A DNA stretch of 64,000 nucleotides from Oscarella lobularis (lineage: Eukaryota; Porifera; Homoscleromorpha; Homosclerophorida; Oscarellidae), in assembly GCF_947507565.1 (NCBI RefSeq), contig NC_089176.1, positions 2,666,001 through 2,730,000 of the forward strand, given 5' to 3'. Below are positions 51,315-60,964 of this stretch, one piece after another; the stretch's first letter is position 1, and every line of letters begins with the position of its first letter. Below the pieces are notes generated by a model. That model did no database searches, had not been told where the DNA came from, and saw only the letters and a list, made by a program, of their open reading frames with translations. A program made the position numbers and the translations under genes.

Positions 51315-52140
51315 TGGCAGTTGGTGAAGTAAGGTGACACACTGTAGTTTGATTTAAATTTTTTGGTCAATAACTCCGAATGGGTCTATAATTTCTAGAT
51401 GCGCGCTAGGGAGAAGAGATCATACGTTTAGATAGTGTCAGTTGACCGGAAAAATTTATTAGCGTCACATATGCGCTCTCACGTGAGGCTGCGGTTGCGG
51501 TGCAGCAGAAGTCGCAGTTTCTAATGAGTTTTCGCGGTCTGACTTTGCACGAGATCTCGCACCTCTTTGTATTGGTTCGCGTCGACGTCGGTCGGCGCGA
51601 CACGTAGCGACGAAAACGGTGTTTTGAAGCGTTTTCTGCTCGCTCGAACGCGAAATCCATGCGATCGCTACTTCGCGAGTGCTTTTTGCAGCGTATTCAG
51701 ACCAAATCGCGCACGGCGCGCGCTGCACGCGAGCTCGCTGATTAGTTTTCGCGCGTCAAATGCATGTTCACACGGTCTAAATTGCGATAAGCGCGTCTGT
51801 CATCTGTCTGCGATCTCGTCTCGCCTCGAAAACCGACGAAAAGCGGTCTCTCGGCTCGATAATCGACGATAGCGAACTCTCTATCGACGAACGTCGCATC
51901 GATCGAAGCGGATGCAGACCGGGGAGACGACGAATTTGCCATCACGTGAGCTCACACTCCAGCAGGGGAGGCTGTGCACGTGAATTCACACCATCTCCGA
52001 TTCTGTCATAAACGCCGACCTCTCCACCTGTGCGTCATTCTCGGCTGAAGCGCGGAACGGAACGTCTGGTCCGTCCGCGCAAGGCGACCACGCAAAACGC
52101 TACTTCCTTGGCGGGGTAGCCGAGAAAAAGGCTCCGCCGC
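51315..52140. other. GC-rich stretch without a supported gene
   Basis: A minus-strand frame at 51742-51945 starts MANSSSPRSASASIDATFVD and has no partner exons that I can support. Otherwise only chance frames. Confidence 0.3.
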
Positions 52141-52239
52141 GAGGCGGGCCTTCAAAGCAGAGCGGGGACAACGGAGCCGACCGGTAAGCAAGCTAAAGAT
52201 CGCGAAATTTTCTGCGCGCTAATTTCGCTCTTCTCTCTA

Positions 52240-52703
52240 TCTCTTGCAGTGTGTCCCCGCAGTCCTTCGCGAAGGACTGCGCCCCGATCCGAGGAAGAAA
52301 AGCGCCGCGTGGCGCGCGCACACGTAAGTCTCCCGCGTTTGCCTGCCCCTATATGCCCCCGACTAATAGCTGTTTTTTGTTTCGTAGAGATCGTTGCGCT
52401 GTGCGAACGATCGCGCGCTGGACTCGGCTTCCCTCGTCGTTCGTCGCCGTAAGTCAATATCGCTTCGTGTATCGGAAGTGTCAAACTAATTAATTCTCGT
52501 GTTTCGACAGCTGTCAAAGTCTGGGCCCACAGGCCGAAGCGGAAGTAGACGAAGATGACGTAGACGAAGAGGTAGCAAGGGAAGACGCGTCTCTTCCAGG
52601 TTTTGTGCGTAATTGTACGGGTCCCTGTGGTGTAGGCGTACGCATAAGGGCGGGGTTTTCTGAGCGATTGCACGTTGCCGCTGTTGGAAGGCCCGAGTCG
52701 TAG
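52240..52703 (+). ncRNA. Possible spliced transcript of unknown coding status
   Basis: Well-formed splice sites occur in series: acceptor CTCTTGCAG at 52249, donor ACACGTAAGT at 52326, acceptor TTTCGTAG at 52388, donor CGCCGTAAGT at 52453, acceptor TTTCGACAG at 52511. The last block has one open frame with an acidic run (EVDEDDVDEEVARED) ending at about 52703. The frames do not join cleanly across all three blocks, so it may be non-coding or a 5' UTR. Confidence 0.25.
52259..52280. repeat. Perfect 22-bp palindrome
   Basis: GCAGTCCTTCG is followed directly by its reverse complement CGAAGGACTGC, with no spacer. It lies ten bases after a splice-acceptor-like sequence. Confidence 0.9.
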
Positions 52704-52749
52704 CGCACAGGGGGCGGGAGGGCGCTCGTGTGCCTGACGGCGGCGGTTA

Positions 52750-53014
52750 ACAGCATGGTGTGCGCGTGGCAGAGAACGTAGTGGGGACATTATCTATCTG
52801 CGCCGGGCGCAGTTACCCTTGCCCATGCATCACTACGATAGTTATGCACGGGTCCATGCATCGCCTTGCACTAAGGTTTAGGGCGGCTGTCAGTAGGTAG
52901 GGCGGTTCCTAATTTGCTCTAAGGTGAGAGAGCAGGAGATAGGTTATAGTTTAGATAGGCCTCGTGCTGTAGCTGGCAGCTGCCACCCACATTAGACCAT
53001 TTTCTCAATGGATT
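52750..53014. other. Left edge of the AT-rich repeat zone
   Basis: GC-rich sequence grades into AT-rich repeats. Short direct repeats of GTTACCC/GCATC type only. No gene. Confidence 0.4.
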
Positions 53015-53850
53015 TCTGAGGTAATCTAGGTTGATTAGAATATAGGATAAATATCTAGGTCAATGGATTTATGAGGTACTCTAGGTTTTAATTATTTAAG
53101 CCACATACGTAATTCGTAATTTAGATCAATGGATTTACGAGGTACTCTAGGTTTTAACTGTTTAAACCACATACGTAATTCGTAATTTAGATCAATGGAT
53201 TTACAAGGTACTCTAGGTTTTAACTGTTTAAACCACATACATAATTCGTAATTTAGATCAATGGATTTGCGAGGTACTTTAGGTCTTAATGAAACCACAT
53301 AGCTAATCCGTCTTTTAGATTTTAATAAATCACGTGACTAACCCGTCTTTTAGATTTAATAAATCACGTGGCTAATCTGTTTTTTAGGATTAATTGTTTA
53401 AACCACGTGACTAATCTGTCTTTTAGAAAAAGTAGTGTACTAGGTTTTATAATGTAATAGGTTTCCATTTTCCCTATTTAGGTCAATGGATTTACAAGGT
53501 AATCTAGGTTTTAATTGTTTAATTAAACCACGTGACTAATCCGTCTTTTAGAAAAGTAGTATACTAGGTTTTAAGTTTTATAATGTAATAGGTTTCCATT
53601 TCCACTCTTTAGGTCAATGGATTTACAAGGTAATTTAGGTTTTAATTGTTTAATTAAACCACGTGACTAATCCGTCTTTTAGAAAGTAGTATACTAGGTT
53701 TTAGGTTTTATAATGTAATAGGTTTCCATTTCCACTATTTAGGTCAATGGATTTACAAGGTAATCTAGGTTTTAATTGTTTAATTAAATCACGTGGCTAA
53801 TCCGTCTTTTAGAAAAGTAATGTACTAGGTTTTAATTATTTTATTATGCC
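53015..53850. repeat. Two-tier tandem satellite (66-bp and ~130-bp monomers)
   Basis: The word CAATGGATTTA recurs at 53061, 53127, 53193 and 53259, an exact 66-bp period. It recurs again at 53484, 53615 and 53745 with a 130-131-bp period. Shared sub-words are TACTCTAGGTTTTAA and AATCCGTCTTTTAGA. Between them lie ~34-bp units with CACGTGACTAA. The longer monomer looks like the short one plus a TAATGTAATAGGTTTCC block. Confidence 0.85.
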
Positions 53851-53952
53851 TCAAAGCTAATTCGTCTTTTAGGAAAGTAGTCATAGCATGTGTTGTATTT
53901 GTGATGTGTTTGTTGCGTGTTGTGATTAAAAAATGTAAGGAGAGTAAGAACG

Positions 53953-54055
53953 TAGTTGGGAACAGGGAAAAAAAGTAGGGGAGGGGTTGGGGACGGGGAA
54001 AAAGTAGGGGAGGGGGGAGGAGGGGGGAGGACGGAAGGAGGGGAGGGAAGGAGAG
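53953..54055 (+). repeat. G-rich polypurine tract
   Basis: About 100 bp is almost all purine on the + strand, with repeated GGGGA and GGGGGG runs interrupted by GTA and GTT. It could form triplex or G-quadruplex structures. The Pro/Leu-rich frame on the opposite strand is its shadow. Confidence 0.85.
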
Positions 54056-54187
54056 CTCAGTATAAGCAGTCTCGACCTGTAAGTAGGGAAGCACGGTATG
54101 CTTCCCAATAGCTGATACGGGGTTTAGTATTTACCTCTAGTATTTTAATCTTGGCGGCGATAATAAATTAACGGGGATGATACAACC

Positions 54188-54510
54188 TTTCCCTCCCGGT
54201 AGATATTGGTCACAGTAGGGCGGGTTTGTTGCACATGGTTTTAGGGGTTTATTCCCGGCGGTACGGTGTCGGTGCACCGACTCCCTTTCCCGGTGCGCGT
54301 TCTGCAGCCATTCCCTTCCCTGGCGGAACGTTAACGGTACGATGCGGTGGGTTTGTTTTCTATTCCCTGGTGGGAAGCGATAGTTTTTCAGCACGCTACA
54401 GTTGGGTGCAGGTAATTTCCCGGTGGAACGTCGCAGTGCGATACGGCGTGGGTCTTTCCCCGGTGGGAGCTGGTAGCTCTTGAGCACGGCCCAAACCCTT
54501 TCCCCGGTCT
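54188..54510 (+). repeat. Degenerate TTCCCGGTGG-type motif array, about eight copies
   Basis: Copies start near 54188, 54251, 54285, 54317, 54362, 54415, 54455 and 54498, for example TTCCCTGGTGGGAA, TTTCCCGGTGGAACG and TTTCCCCGGTGGGAGC. Spacing is irregular (32-63 bp), so it is not a simple tandem repeat. No open frame is needed to explain it. Confidence 0.6.
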
Positions 54511-54665
54511 ATTCTAGTATTTTTAAACGCTGCACGGTGCAGCAGAAGACGTCAGAAAATTTTGAGGTTTCAAATTATTAATTAAGTAGTTGTAATTAAA
54601 ACATCGAATGTCTTCATTCTGCTCTGTAGTAGGGTGTGAAGAGACTACGACCGAAACAACGATCC

Positions 54666-54727
54666 TAGCCCCGCACCCAGGGTCTGTCTCCTTAATGGAA
54701 CAAAGACAGAGCCTGGGTGCGGGGCTA
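54666..54727. repeat. Hairpin 1, 24-bp arms
   Basis: The left arm begins TAGCCCCGCACCCAGG (54666-54689). The right arm ends CCTGGGTGCGGGGCTA (54704-54727), with a 14-nt loop. One central base pair differs. The right arm and the sequence after it resemble the module exon at 55290-55340. Confidence 0.85.
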
Positions 54728-54772
54728 CCAAAGAAGATCGGCGTGGACGACTACAACAGGATAAAGGGTCTA

Positions 54773-54834
54773 TAGCCCCGTACCCAGGGTCTATCTCCTT
54801 TACGGAACAAAGACAGAGCCTGGGTACGGGGCTA
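54773..54834. repeat. Hairpin 2, 24-bp arms
   Basis: Same structure as hairpin 1, with arms at 54773-54796 and 54811-54834. Both arms carry a G-C to A-T pair change (CCCCGTACCC against GGGTACGGGG), so base pairing is kept. Confidence 0.85.
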
Positions 54835-54961
54835 AGATGAAGACCGGCGTGGACGTCCGACTACGAACGAAGAGAACAAAAAAATTTCCTACAGCAATCG
54901 CCAATCAAGTAATCATAGAAAATGGTAAACCCTTGGCGTATTTAATTTTTTGCTGCTTTAG

Positions 54962-56326
54962 ATTCCAAGAGAAATTCGACGTGGGTGGACGTGGGCGTAC
55001 AGCGGGACAAAGACAAAGGAATTTGTGCGACGGTTAATCAGGTATTATTATAAAAACTGTTAACCTATTCGATTATTTAATTTTTTCTTAGTGTGGTTCT
55101 TGAGCCCACTGATGGCCAAGGCTGTCATACAGCAAACCCAGGTTAGTGCTGAGAGTAGTTAGTTGTTTTACGACTCTTTCACACTGTTCGCCTGTAGATA
55201 ACGTGTTTGCGTACGGCAGAAGCCAGTCCTGGTAAGAACCGTTGCACGGAGTTCTTACCAGGCTGTGAATTGGGGCGCAATGGGACATACACGGACACAG
55301 AGCCAGGGTACGTGGCCAAGAAGTTCGGCGTGGACGACTATGACAGGAAGAAGAAAACGAATTTCGTGCAGCGGTGGGGCGACTGCAACAGGAAGGCAGA
55401 GAATTTTGTGCAATGGTTCATCAGGTAATTGGAAAAACGTTAACCCATTAATAATTATTAATTTATTTTGCTTAGTGAGGTTCTTGAGCCCACTGATGGC
55501 CACGCCTGTCATACAGCAAACCCAGGTACGTACTCAAGAGTAATTAGTTTTTATGACTCTGTCATACTGTTCGCCCCTAGATAAAGTGTTTGCGTGTGAC
55601 AGAGCCAGTCCTGATAGAAACGGCTGCGTGGCATTCTTTCCACGCTGCGAAGTAAGTACTGTAGACCTTTTGCTAGAATTCTCCTTATTATAAATCAATG
55701 ATTTTTAGGGGATGAATAATTGGGCCGCGCTTACAGTGAATGGCGTCCACCAATCGCGGCCGGCGGCGCACCTCTGACGTAAGCCAAGCAGGCGTCGAAT
55801 TCATCTCGAGAGCAACGGCCAGTTGAAGCCAATGGCCGGTTGTTCTTGCCATCTTGTGACGCAAGGAAGTAAGTATTCTACCTTTGGCTAAGCAAGTACG
55901 TATGTACCTTTATTGTCTATAGGATTAATACTCCAGAAGAGCAATGGCTGCTCTTCCAAGATATGGAGTAAGGGATTGGTATATTTTGTCTTTTGGCTAA
56001 CCCAATGAATTTTGCATATAGGATAAAAAACTAAACCTTGCAAGTTTCAGTTCCCCGATACAAATGGAACTGCGATGGTTGGAAGGCCTTCCTTTTCATG
56101 CCACGTCAAAATATTTGACAAAGCCGTCATTTGCCAGGTAAGAAAAAAAATAAGCCATTTTCCCCACACTTATTAGATACTATTATTGTAGTTGCCAATA
56201 CCTCCCAAAGATCATCGATGGATCAATCAAGGAGATGGCTACAACGGATGGCTGCAAGCAAAACGCCAGCTCCCTCAATCGTACAAGTATCTGTTCTTGG
56301 ATTAGCATTGGCGTATACTATATGAA
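54962..56326 (+). CDS. Multi-exon gene of repeated Cys-containing modules, family unknown
   Basis: Exon-like blocks: ~54962-55041, 55092-55141, 55198-55424, 55476-55525, 55581-55651, ~55711-55870, ~55922-55968, ~56021-56141 and ~56191-56326. A pattern repeats: a 50-nt exon (VLEPTDGHACHTANP), then an exon beginning DKVFACDRASPDRNGC with FFPRCE. In the 55198-55424 exon this is fused to DTEPGYVAKKFGVDDYDRKK and KAENFVQWFI. That exon has one extra base relative to the module consensus, breaking frame. The last exons (SSPIQMELRWLEGLPFHATS; PPKDHRWINQGDGYNGWLQA, stop after YKYLFLD) look intact. The first exons are missing or decayed into the hairpin region. Either a partly degraded gene or a mis-assembled one. 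Function unknown. Confidence 0.4.
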
Positions 56327-57276
56327 GCCGTTTGTTCTAGTTAAAAAGTCACAGAAAGAAGAAAGTTAACGTCGTCTTAAAAATTTCAGGTATGATCTTT
56401 TACAAGCTTTAGAAATAAGGGCCAAATAAAAAAACTTTAAATAAATAAATAAATAAAATTAATAATTTAAAGGGAGAACAAGCTAGGCAGATAGGAAGCT
56501 AGTGAACACTAGGATAGATAAGGTAGAAAGGTAGTTAGGTAGAAGGAAAGAAGGTAGAGTCCACGGGGTTAAATTACTATATTATATTAATTAAATTCTG
56601 CGTAAATTATATAAATTGGTCCTTATAACTATAAATCCGCCTTACGTATAGCGTCTCTATAATGTTTTGTTTTTTTGGGTTCAATTATCAAAAATGGCGA
56701 GCCCAGAAGCTTGGATGGGAGAAGCGCGGCGAATTTGAGCGACGAAGACGGCAACCACGACAGGGACGGCGGCGGCTTTGGCATTGGCAATGGCAATGAC
56801 GGCAGCTTGGGAAGGCAAATATTTTGGTAAGAAAATTTTGGATATGTGCTTAGAGCAAGGTATCAGTGCTACTCTTCTTTTAGAAATGAACATCAATGGA
56901 GCAACCAACTGAAGCATATTTTTATTTATCAATGTTGTGATTTTTTACTTATTTTTTATTGTTATTAGATTGTGCATAGACTACCTCAGCAAGCAAAAGC
57001 TTGCTGAAAAAGGCTTTATATGCTCAGCTTTCATTTTCTCTTCGTTTGAAGTATAAATTATTGTTAACTCAGCCTAACGTCTGCCGCCACCATAAATAAA
57101 TAGATAAAAAATTATTTTATCTATGCTGCAACCATAGATATGCTGCCACAAAAAGAAAACAGGACGTTAACGTGCGTTACACACCAAAGAACAATTCGCA
57201 ACAAGATCAGTCTCATGGAATTTAGTGGTTGACGCCGCCGTCCTAACGTTAGTCTCCGTCCAGCTTCCGATTGGCC
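56327..57276. other. AT-rich intergenic region upstream of POMGNT1
   Basis: Contains A/T simple repeats (AAATAAAT units near 56440), a short hairpin with AGCAAGC arms near 56992-57012, and one possible exon-like block at 56690-56832 ending at a GTAAG. No gene that I can support. Confidence 0.4.
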
Positions 57277-59301
57277 ATGAGTCAAAGCTGGAAACCCAAT
57301 CCGAACGCTTCACCCTACGTGCCTCGACGTCTTCTCGCCACGCCGAAGTCGATCGCGATCGACTTGGGCCGCCCGTCGACGAACGGCCACCGCAAATCCC
57401 CGTCGCTGCGAACGCGCCTCTGCCAATCGTTTCTCGTCGTCGTCCTACTCTTCACGCTCGTCGTCAACGTCGTCTTCATCTACGACGCGAGCCGTCGCCT
57501 TCGCAGCGCCGACGTCGAACGACTGAATGGAGAACCGACACGCCCACTCCACGAGACAAAAAACCCAGAGGTAGTAGCGAAATCGTCGTCGACGACGACG
57601 AAACGCATTCAAATATCGCTCGTATCGAGTCGCGAATCGGCGACGGTGTCCGTCGACGGAACGATCGTTCTCGACGCGAGCGGCGACGACGTCGATCGCG
57701 GGATGCACGTCGTCGTTCTGAACGAGGCGACGGGCAGCGTCATGGCGTCGCGTCATTTCGATACGTACGCCGAAAAGGGCGACGAAGCGATGGCGCTCTT
57801 CGTCAACATGGTCGCCGACGGTCGTCTGCTCTGTTTCGTCGTCAAGGACGAGGCGTCGTTTTCGCTCAAACAGCCGGCGCGCGACTTGCTCGCGCGCTTG
57901 GGCAGTCGGCACGCGCGCGCGCTCGCCTGGCGAGACATGTGGGCGTTCGTCGCGCGGAAGCGCGGGGGCGGTTCCGCCGCTCCGCCGTACGGCGAGGCGA
58001 TCAGTAAGAGTGCGTCGGTGAGCGAGTGGGGCGCGCCGGCGCGCGTCGATGCGGCGGTGCCGCTCGTGCCGCTCGCCGAAGCCGGGTGCCGTCGTTGGCC
58101 GAATGACGAGGAGAATTCGCGTCGACGCGAGTTCTGTGAGAAATACGAGGGATACGGAAGTTTGTGCGATTGCGATCATCCGTCGCCGATTATTGTTTCG
58201 AGCGATGCTCCGTTGCCTGGCAATAGGTTACACGGCGTTCCGATAGCCATTATTGCGAGCAATCGTCCGTTCTATCTCTATCGAATGTTGAGATCGTTGT
58301 TCGCGGCGCGCGGCGCGCCGGACGCTTCCATGGTGACGATTTTCATCGACGGTTTCAACGAGCAGCCCGCCGCGCTCGCTCGTCTCTTCGGCGTGCGCGG
58401 CGTCCAGCACATGCCGCAGAGCGAGAAGAACGGACGCATCGCTCAGCACTACAAGGCGAGTCTAACGGCTCTATTCGATCTCTATCCAAAAGCCGACTAT
58501 GGTATTATCATCGAGGAAGATCTCGACGTCAGCGTCGACTTTTTCGCCTACTTCAGTGCAACGATGCCTTTATTGGAAAAGGACGCGTCCCTCTATTGCA
58601 TATCGGCGTGGAACGACTTGGGCTACGATCATTCGGCGATGGACTCGTCGCTGCTCTATCGCGTCGAAACGATGCCCGGCTTGGGTTGGATGCTCTCGCG
58701 ACGGCTCTACAAGAACGAGCTCGAGCCCCAGTGGCCGACGCCGGATAAACTATGGGACTGGGACATGTGGATGCGCCTGCCTCAGATGCGCAAAGGACGC
58801 GAATGCATCGTGCCCGACGTCTCGCGAACGTATCACTTCGGCGAAACGGGTCTCAATATGAATTCGTACTTCCAGGAGGCCTACTTCAAGAAGCACTCGC
58901 TCAACGTCGACACGGACGTCGTCTTTCGCGATTTGGATCACATGACGAAGGACGGCTACGAGGAGATTCTGCGCGGTCTGCTCAACTCGGCTCGCCTGCT
59001 CGATCACACGAAGAAGCCGTGCGACGAGGATTTCGTGCCGGAGACGCGCGATCAGGTCTACGTCATGTTTATCGTCATGAACGGCGAGACGGACTATGCG
59101 ACGTGGATGGAAGTGGCCAAGTGCTTTCGATTGTGGGATTTGGACGCGCGCGGATTTCATCGCGGCTTGTGGCGATTTTTTCTCAAGGGGAATCACGTGC
59201 TCGTCGTCGGTACGCCGCATTCGCCGTACGCGCAGCAATACAAGCCCGCCGACGTAACTCCTATCTTGCTCGAACGCGAAAAGAAGGAGAAAAAAAAGTA
59301 A
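57277..59301 (+). CDS. POMGNT1: Protein O-mannose beta-1,2-N-acetylglucosaminyltransferase 1, intronless
   Basis: Golgi type II enzyme that adds GlcNAc to O-mannose on alpha-dystroglycan. One exon of 2,025 nt, 674 aa (human 660). I chose the ATG at 57277; the frame upstream has no other ATG. Short cytoplasmic tail, TM anchor (SFLVVVLLFTLVVNVVFIY), stem domain (IQISLVSSRESATVSVDG; GMHVVVLNEATGSVMASRHF), then a GT13 catalytic domain with VPIAIIASNRPFYLYRML and the metal motif IIIEEDLDVS, ending with PKLWDWD-like PDKLWDWDMWMR and RTYHFGETGLNMN. An intronless copy among intron-rich neighbours suggests retroposition or intron loss, although no poly-A tail is visible after the stop. Confidence 0.93.
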   Translation: MSQSWKPNPNASPYVPRRLLATPKSIAIDLGRPSTNGHRKSPSLRTRLCQSFLVVVLLFTLVVNVVFIYDASRRLRSADVERLNGEPTRPLHETKNPEVVAKSSSTTTKRIQISLVSSRESATVSVDGTIVLDASGDDVDRGMHVVVLNEATGSVMASRHFDTYAEKGDEAMALFVNMVADGRLLCFVVKDEASFSLKQPARDLLARLGSRHARALAWRDMWAFVARKRGGGSAAPPYGEAISKSASVSEWGAPARVDAAVPLVPLAEAGCRRWPNDEENSRRREFCEKYEGYGSLCDCDHPSPIIVSSDAPLPGNRLHGVPIAIIASNRPFYLYRMLRSLFAARGAPDASMVTIFIDGFNEQPAALARLFGVRGVQHMPQSEKNGRIAQHYKASLTALFDLYPKADYGIIIEEDLDVSVDFFAYFSATMPLLEKDASLYCISAWNDLGYDHSAMDSSLLYRVETMPGLGWMLSRRLYKNELEPQWPTPDKLWDWDMWMRLPQMRKGRECIVPDVSRTYHFGETGLNMNSYFQEAYFKKHSLNVDTDVVFRDLDHMTKDGYEEILRGLLNSARLLDHTKKPCDEDFVPETRDQVYVMFIVMNGETDYATWMEVAKCFRLWDLDARGFHRGLWRFFLKGNHVLVVGTPHSPYAQQYKPADVTPILLEREKKEKKK

Positions 59302-59460
59302 TGCGGGTGTAGGGCATTAGATATTTATGAGGAAGAAAGTTTTTACGGTATACCATACAACACATAAAGGATAAAAGGTACCAATATTTAGACACGCGGC
59401 GTCAATAATTCAAGAGGTGGGGTTAAATGTTGCACGTGTGTTTGTTCCTCAGTTGTCACG

Positions 59461-59757
59461 TCACCAGCCCGTCCAAGCGTAGCTGTTCATGATTCCCGAT
59501 TTCTCGTTTGCGCCCGTTCGCTTCGAGTCCGGTACTTTTCCCGCATTGGTCGTTGCGAGACGCTCGACGATTTCCTGCACGTCCGAACTCCTTCGCTTCT
59601 TTCCGCCGCCGACCACTTGGTCTACTTTGTGATAGAGTCCAGGCGATCGCGGTCGCTCTTTCGGTCTCGACAGCCGATCAACGAGCCGATCCATCTCGGA
59701 CGCCGTCATTGCACTTTGCGGCCGACGCTTGAGCTTAGATGCACCGGGGGTAGCCAT
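59461..59757 (-). CDS. Small basic protein of unknown family
   Basis: One exon, 98 aa, from ATG 59757 (MATPGASKLKRRPQSAMTAS) to a TGA at 59461. It contains SEMDRLVDRLSRPKERPRSP and SSDVQEIVERLATT, and ends IMNSYAWTGW. It is rich in Lys/Arg/Ser, with no signal or membrane segment. It resembles short ciliary or microtubule-associated proteins in style only; I do not recognise it. It is convergent with POMGNT1, 159 bp from its stop. Confidence 0.6.
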   Translation of the reverse strand: MATPGASKLKRRPQSAMTASEMDRLVDRLSRPKERPRSPGLYHKVDQVVGGGKKRRSSDVQEIVERLATTNAGKVPDSKRTGANEKSGIMNSYAWTGW

Positions 59758-60038
59758 AAACAAGAGAGAGTGAGAAGTGAGTCCCAGACGCATGCCCCTG
59801 CCGCCCCCGCAACGAGATAGTCAAAAATTACGTTAGGCGTAGTACGGTCAAGCATGTTTACTGGTCATTTTTGAGATGCATGGAACAAGGTGAGTAAAAG
59901 GGTCCGTATACTGGTAAAATACGAAATACAAAATACGATGTAAAAATACGAAATACGAAACACAGAGTACCAAACAGTAAATACTGATAAGAAATACGAA
60001 AATCAGAAAGGTGCACGGACCGGCTACAATCTAATATT
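59758..60038. other. Spacer with AAATACGA repeats
   Basis: 59918-60002 contains several copies of the word AAATACGA, a short irregular tandem repeat. No gene. Confidence 0.6.
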
Positions 60039-60900
60039 TCATGTTTTCTGTTTCGACAGTGCAGTCAATCCTTCGATGGCTGTGGGATACTTCAGCTCTA
60101 CTCCAAGCCCTCTTTTCATTTTTTCGTTGCTGACGCGTTTGTTTTCCATGTACCACGCTTTTATCCATGCTACACGATCGTCTTCCCAGTCAATAAGTGG
60201 CAATTCGTCTTTTCCTAGCAGTTTGCAAACGTGCTCCAGTACCTCTTGACTACTCATTGGCACGTCATCAACCACATTATAAATAGCAGGATTTGACGTC
60301 GACGGATTTTTCATTGAAGCGACGACCACACTCACAATATCATCAATATGAATCCAAATAACCACGTGTCCAGGTTTAGATATTCTGTACTTCATCCGAC
60401 CCGATTGTACCAATTGCAGGGGACCTTTACCCTCGCCATATACGGATCCCAGGCGAAACACGTGCACCGGGACATTTTTCTCGACGCCCAACTCGATCCA
60501 CTTCTGTTCAACGGCAACTCGGCGTTGACCTCGATTCCCGGGCGGACGAAGCGGCGAGGATTCGTCCACCCAAGCTCCGTCGGCGTTTCCATACACGGAC
60601 GTTGACGACAAATAGCCGATCCACTGCAAATTGGGCGCGGCCAGTAGGGCGTCGCGATGCGAGGCGAGAACAGGATCGCTTCCGTCGTCGAGCGGACAGA
60701 TGGTCGTCAGGAGGTGAGTGACGTCTTTGAGATGAGGCTCGATGTCGCGCAAGGGTGTTGCCGGCGCGTCGAATACGTGCTTTTCTATGGGCAGTTCGTC
60801 TGCGCGTTCTGGTGACCTGCACAATCGACGTTGCGTGCTCTGATAAGTGCTTGGCGATGCGAATACCGCAGTATCCCAGTCCAAAAATGAATACACGCAT
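60039..60900 (-). CDS. SDR-family NAD(P)-dependent epimerase, apparent +1 frameshift
   Basis: Extended-SDR/epimerase-like protein of about 286 aa. The first frame, from ATG 60900, gives MRVFIFGLGYCGIRIAKHL, a clean Rossmann glycine motif. After the codons for HATSI near 60805, the homologous reading continues one base later as CRSPERADELPIEKHVFD. It then runs open to 60039 with YLSSTSVYGNADGAWVDE (the STSVYG Tyr) and VFRLGSVYGEGKGPLQ. Removing one base restores one frame. No intron of credible size explains it. This is either a sequencing indel, a polymorphism or an early pseudogene. The reaction is not predictable; the sequence is like bacterial YeeZ-type SDRs. Confidence 0.7.
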
Positions 60901-60964
60901 TATGCCCGAAAGAAACAACACGTCGCTGTTCCCGGATAACTTGGAATGAGTACAGTACCTCTCC

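Noticed and set aside
53061-53324. Regular 66-bp repeats considered as a CRISPR-like array
   Set aside because: The whole unit repeats, with no variable spacers. It is an AT-rich satellite in a eukaryotic context.
53825-54094. Pro/Leu-rich minus-strand frame considered as a small membrane protein
   Set aside because: It is the complement of the polypurine tract and has no supporting splice or start context.
57225-58007. A 260-codon Arg-rich frame in the POMGNT1 region
   Set aside because: It is the +1 frame of GTCGTC-rich POMGNT1 codons; the composition is typical of a shadow frame.
60795-60812. A 13-nt GT...AG segment that would join the two SDR frames
   Set aside because: Far below any workable spliceosomal intron. 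A one-base insertion explains the data more simply.
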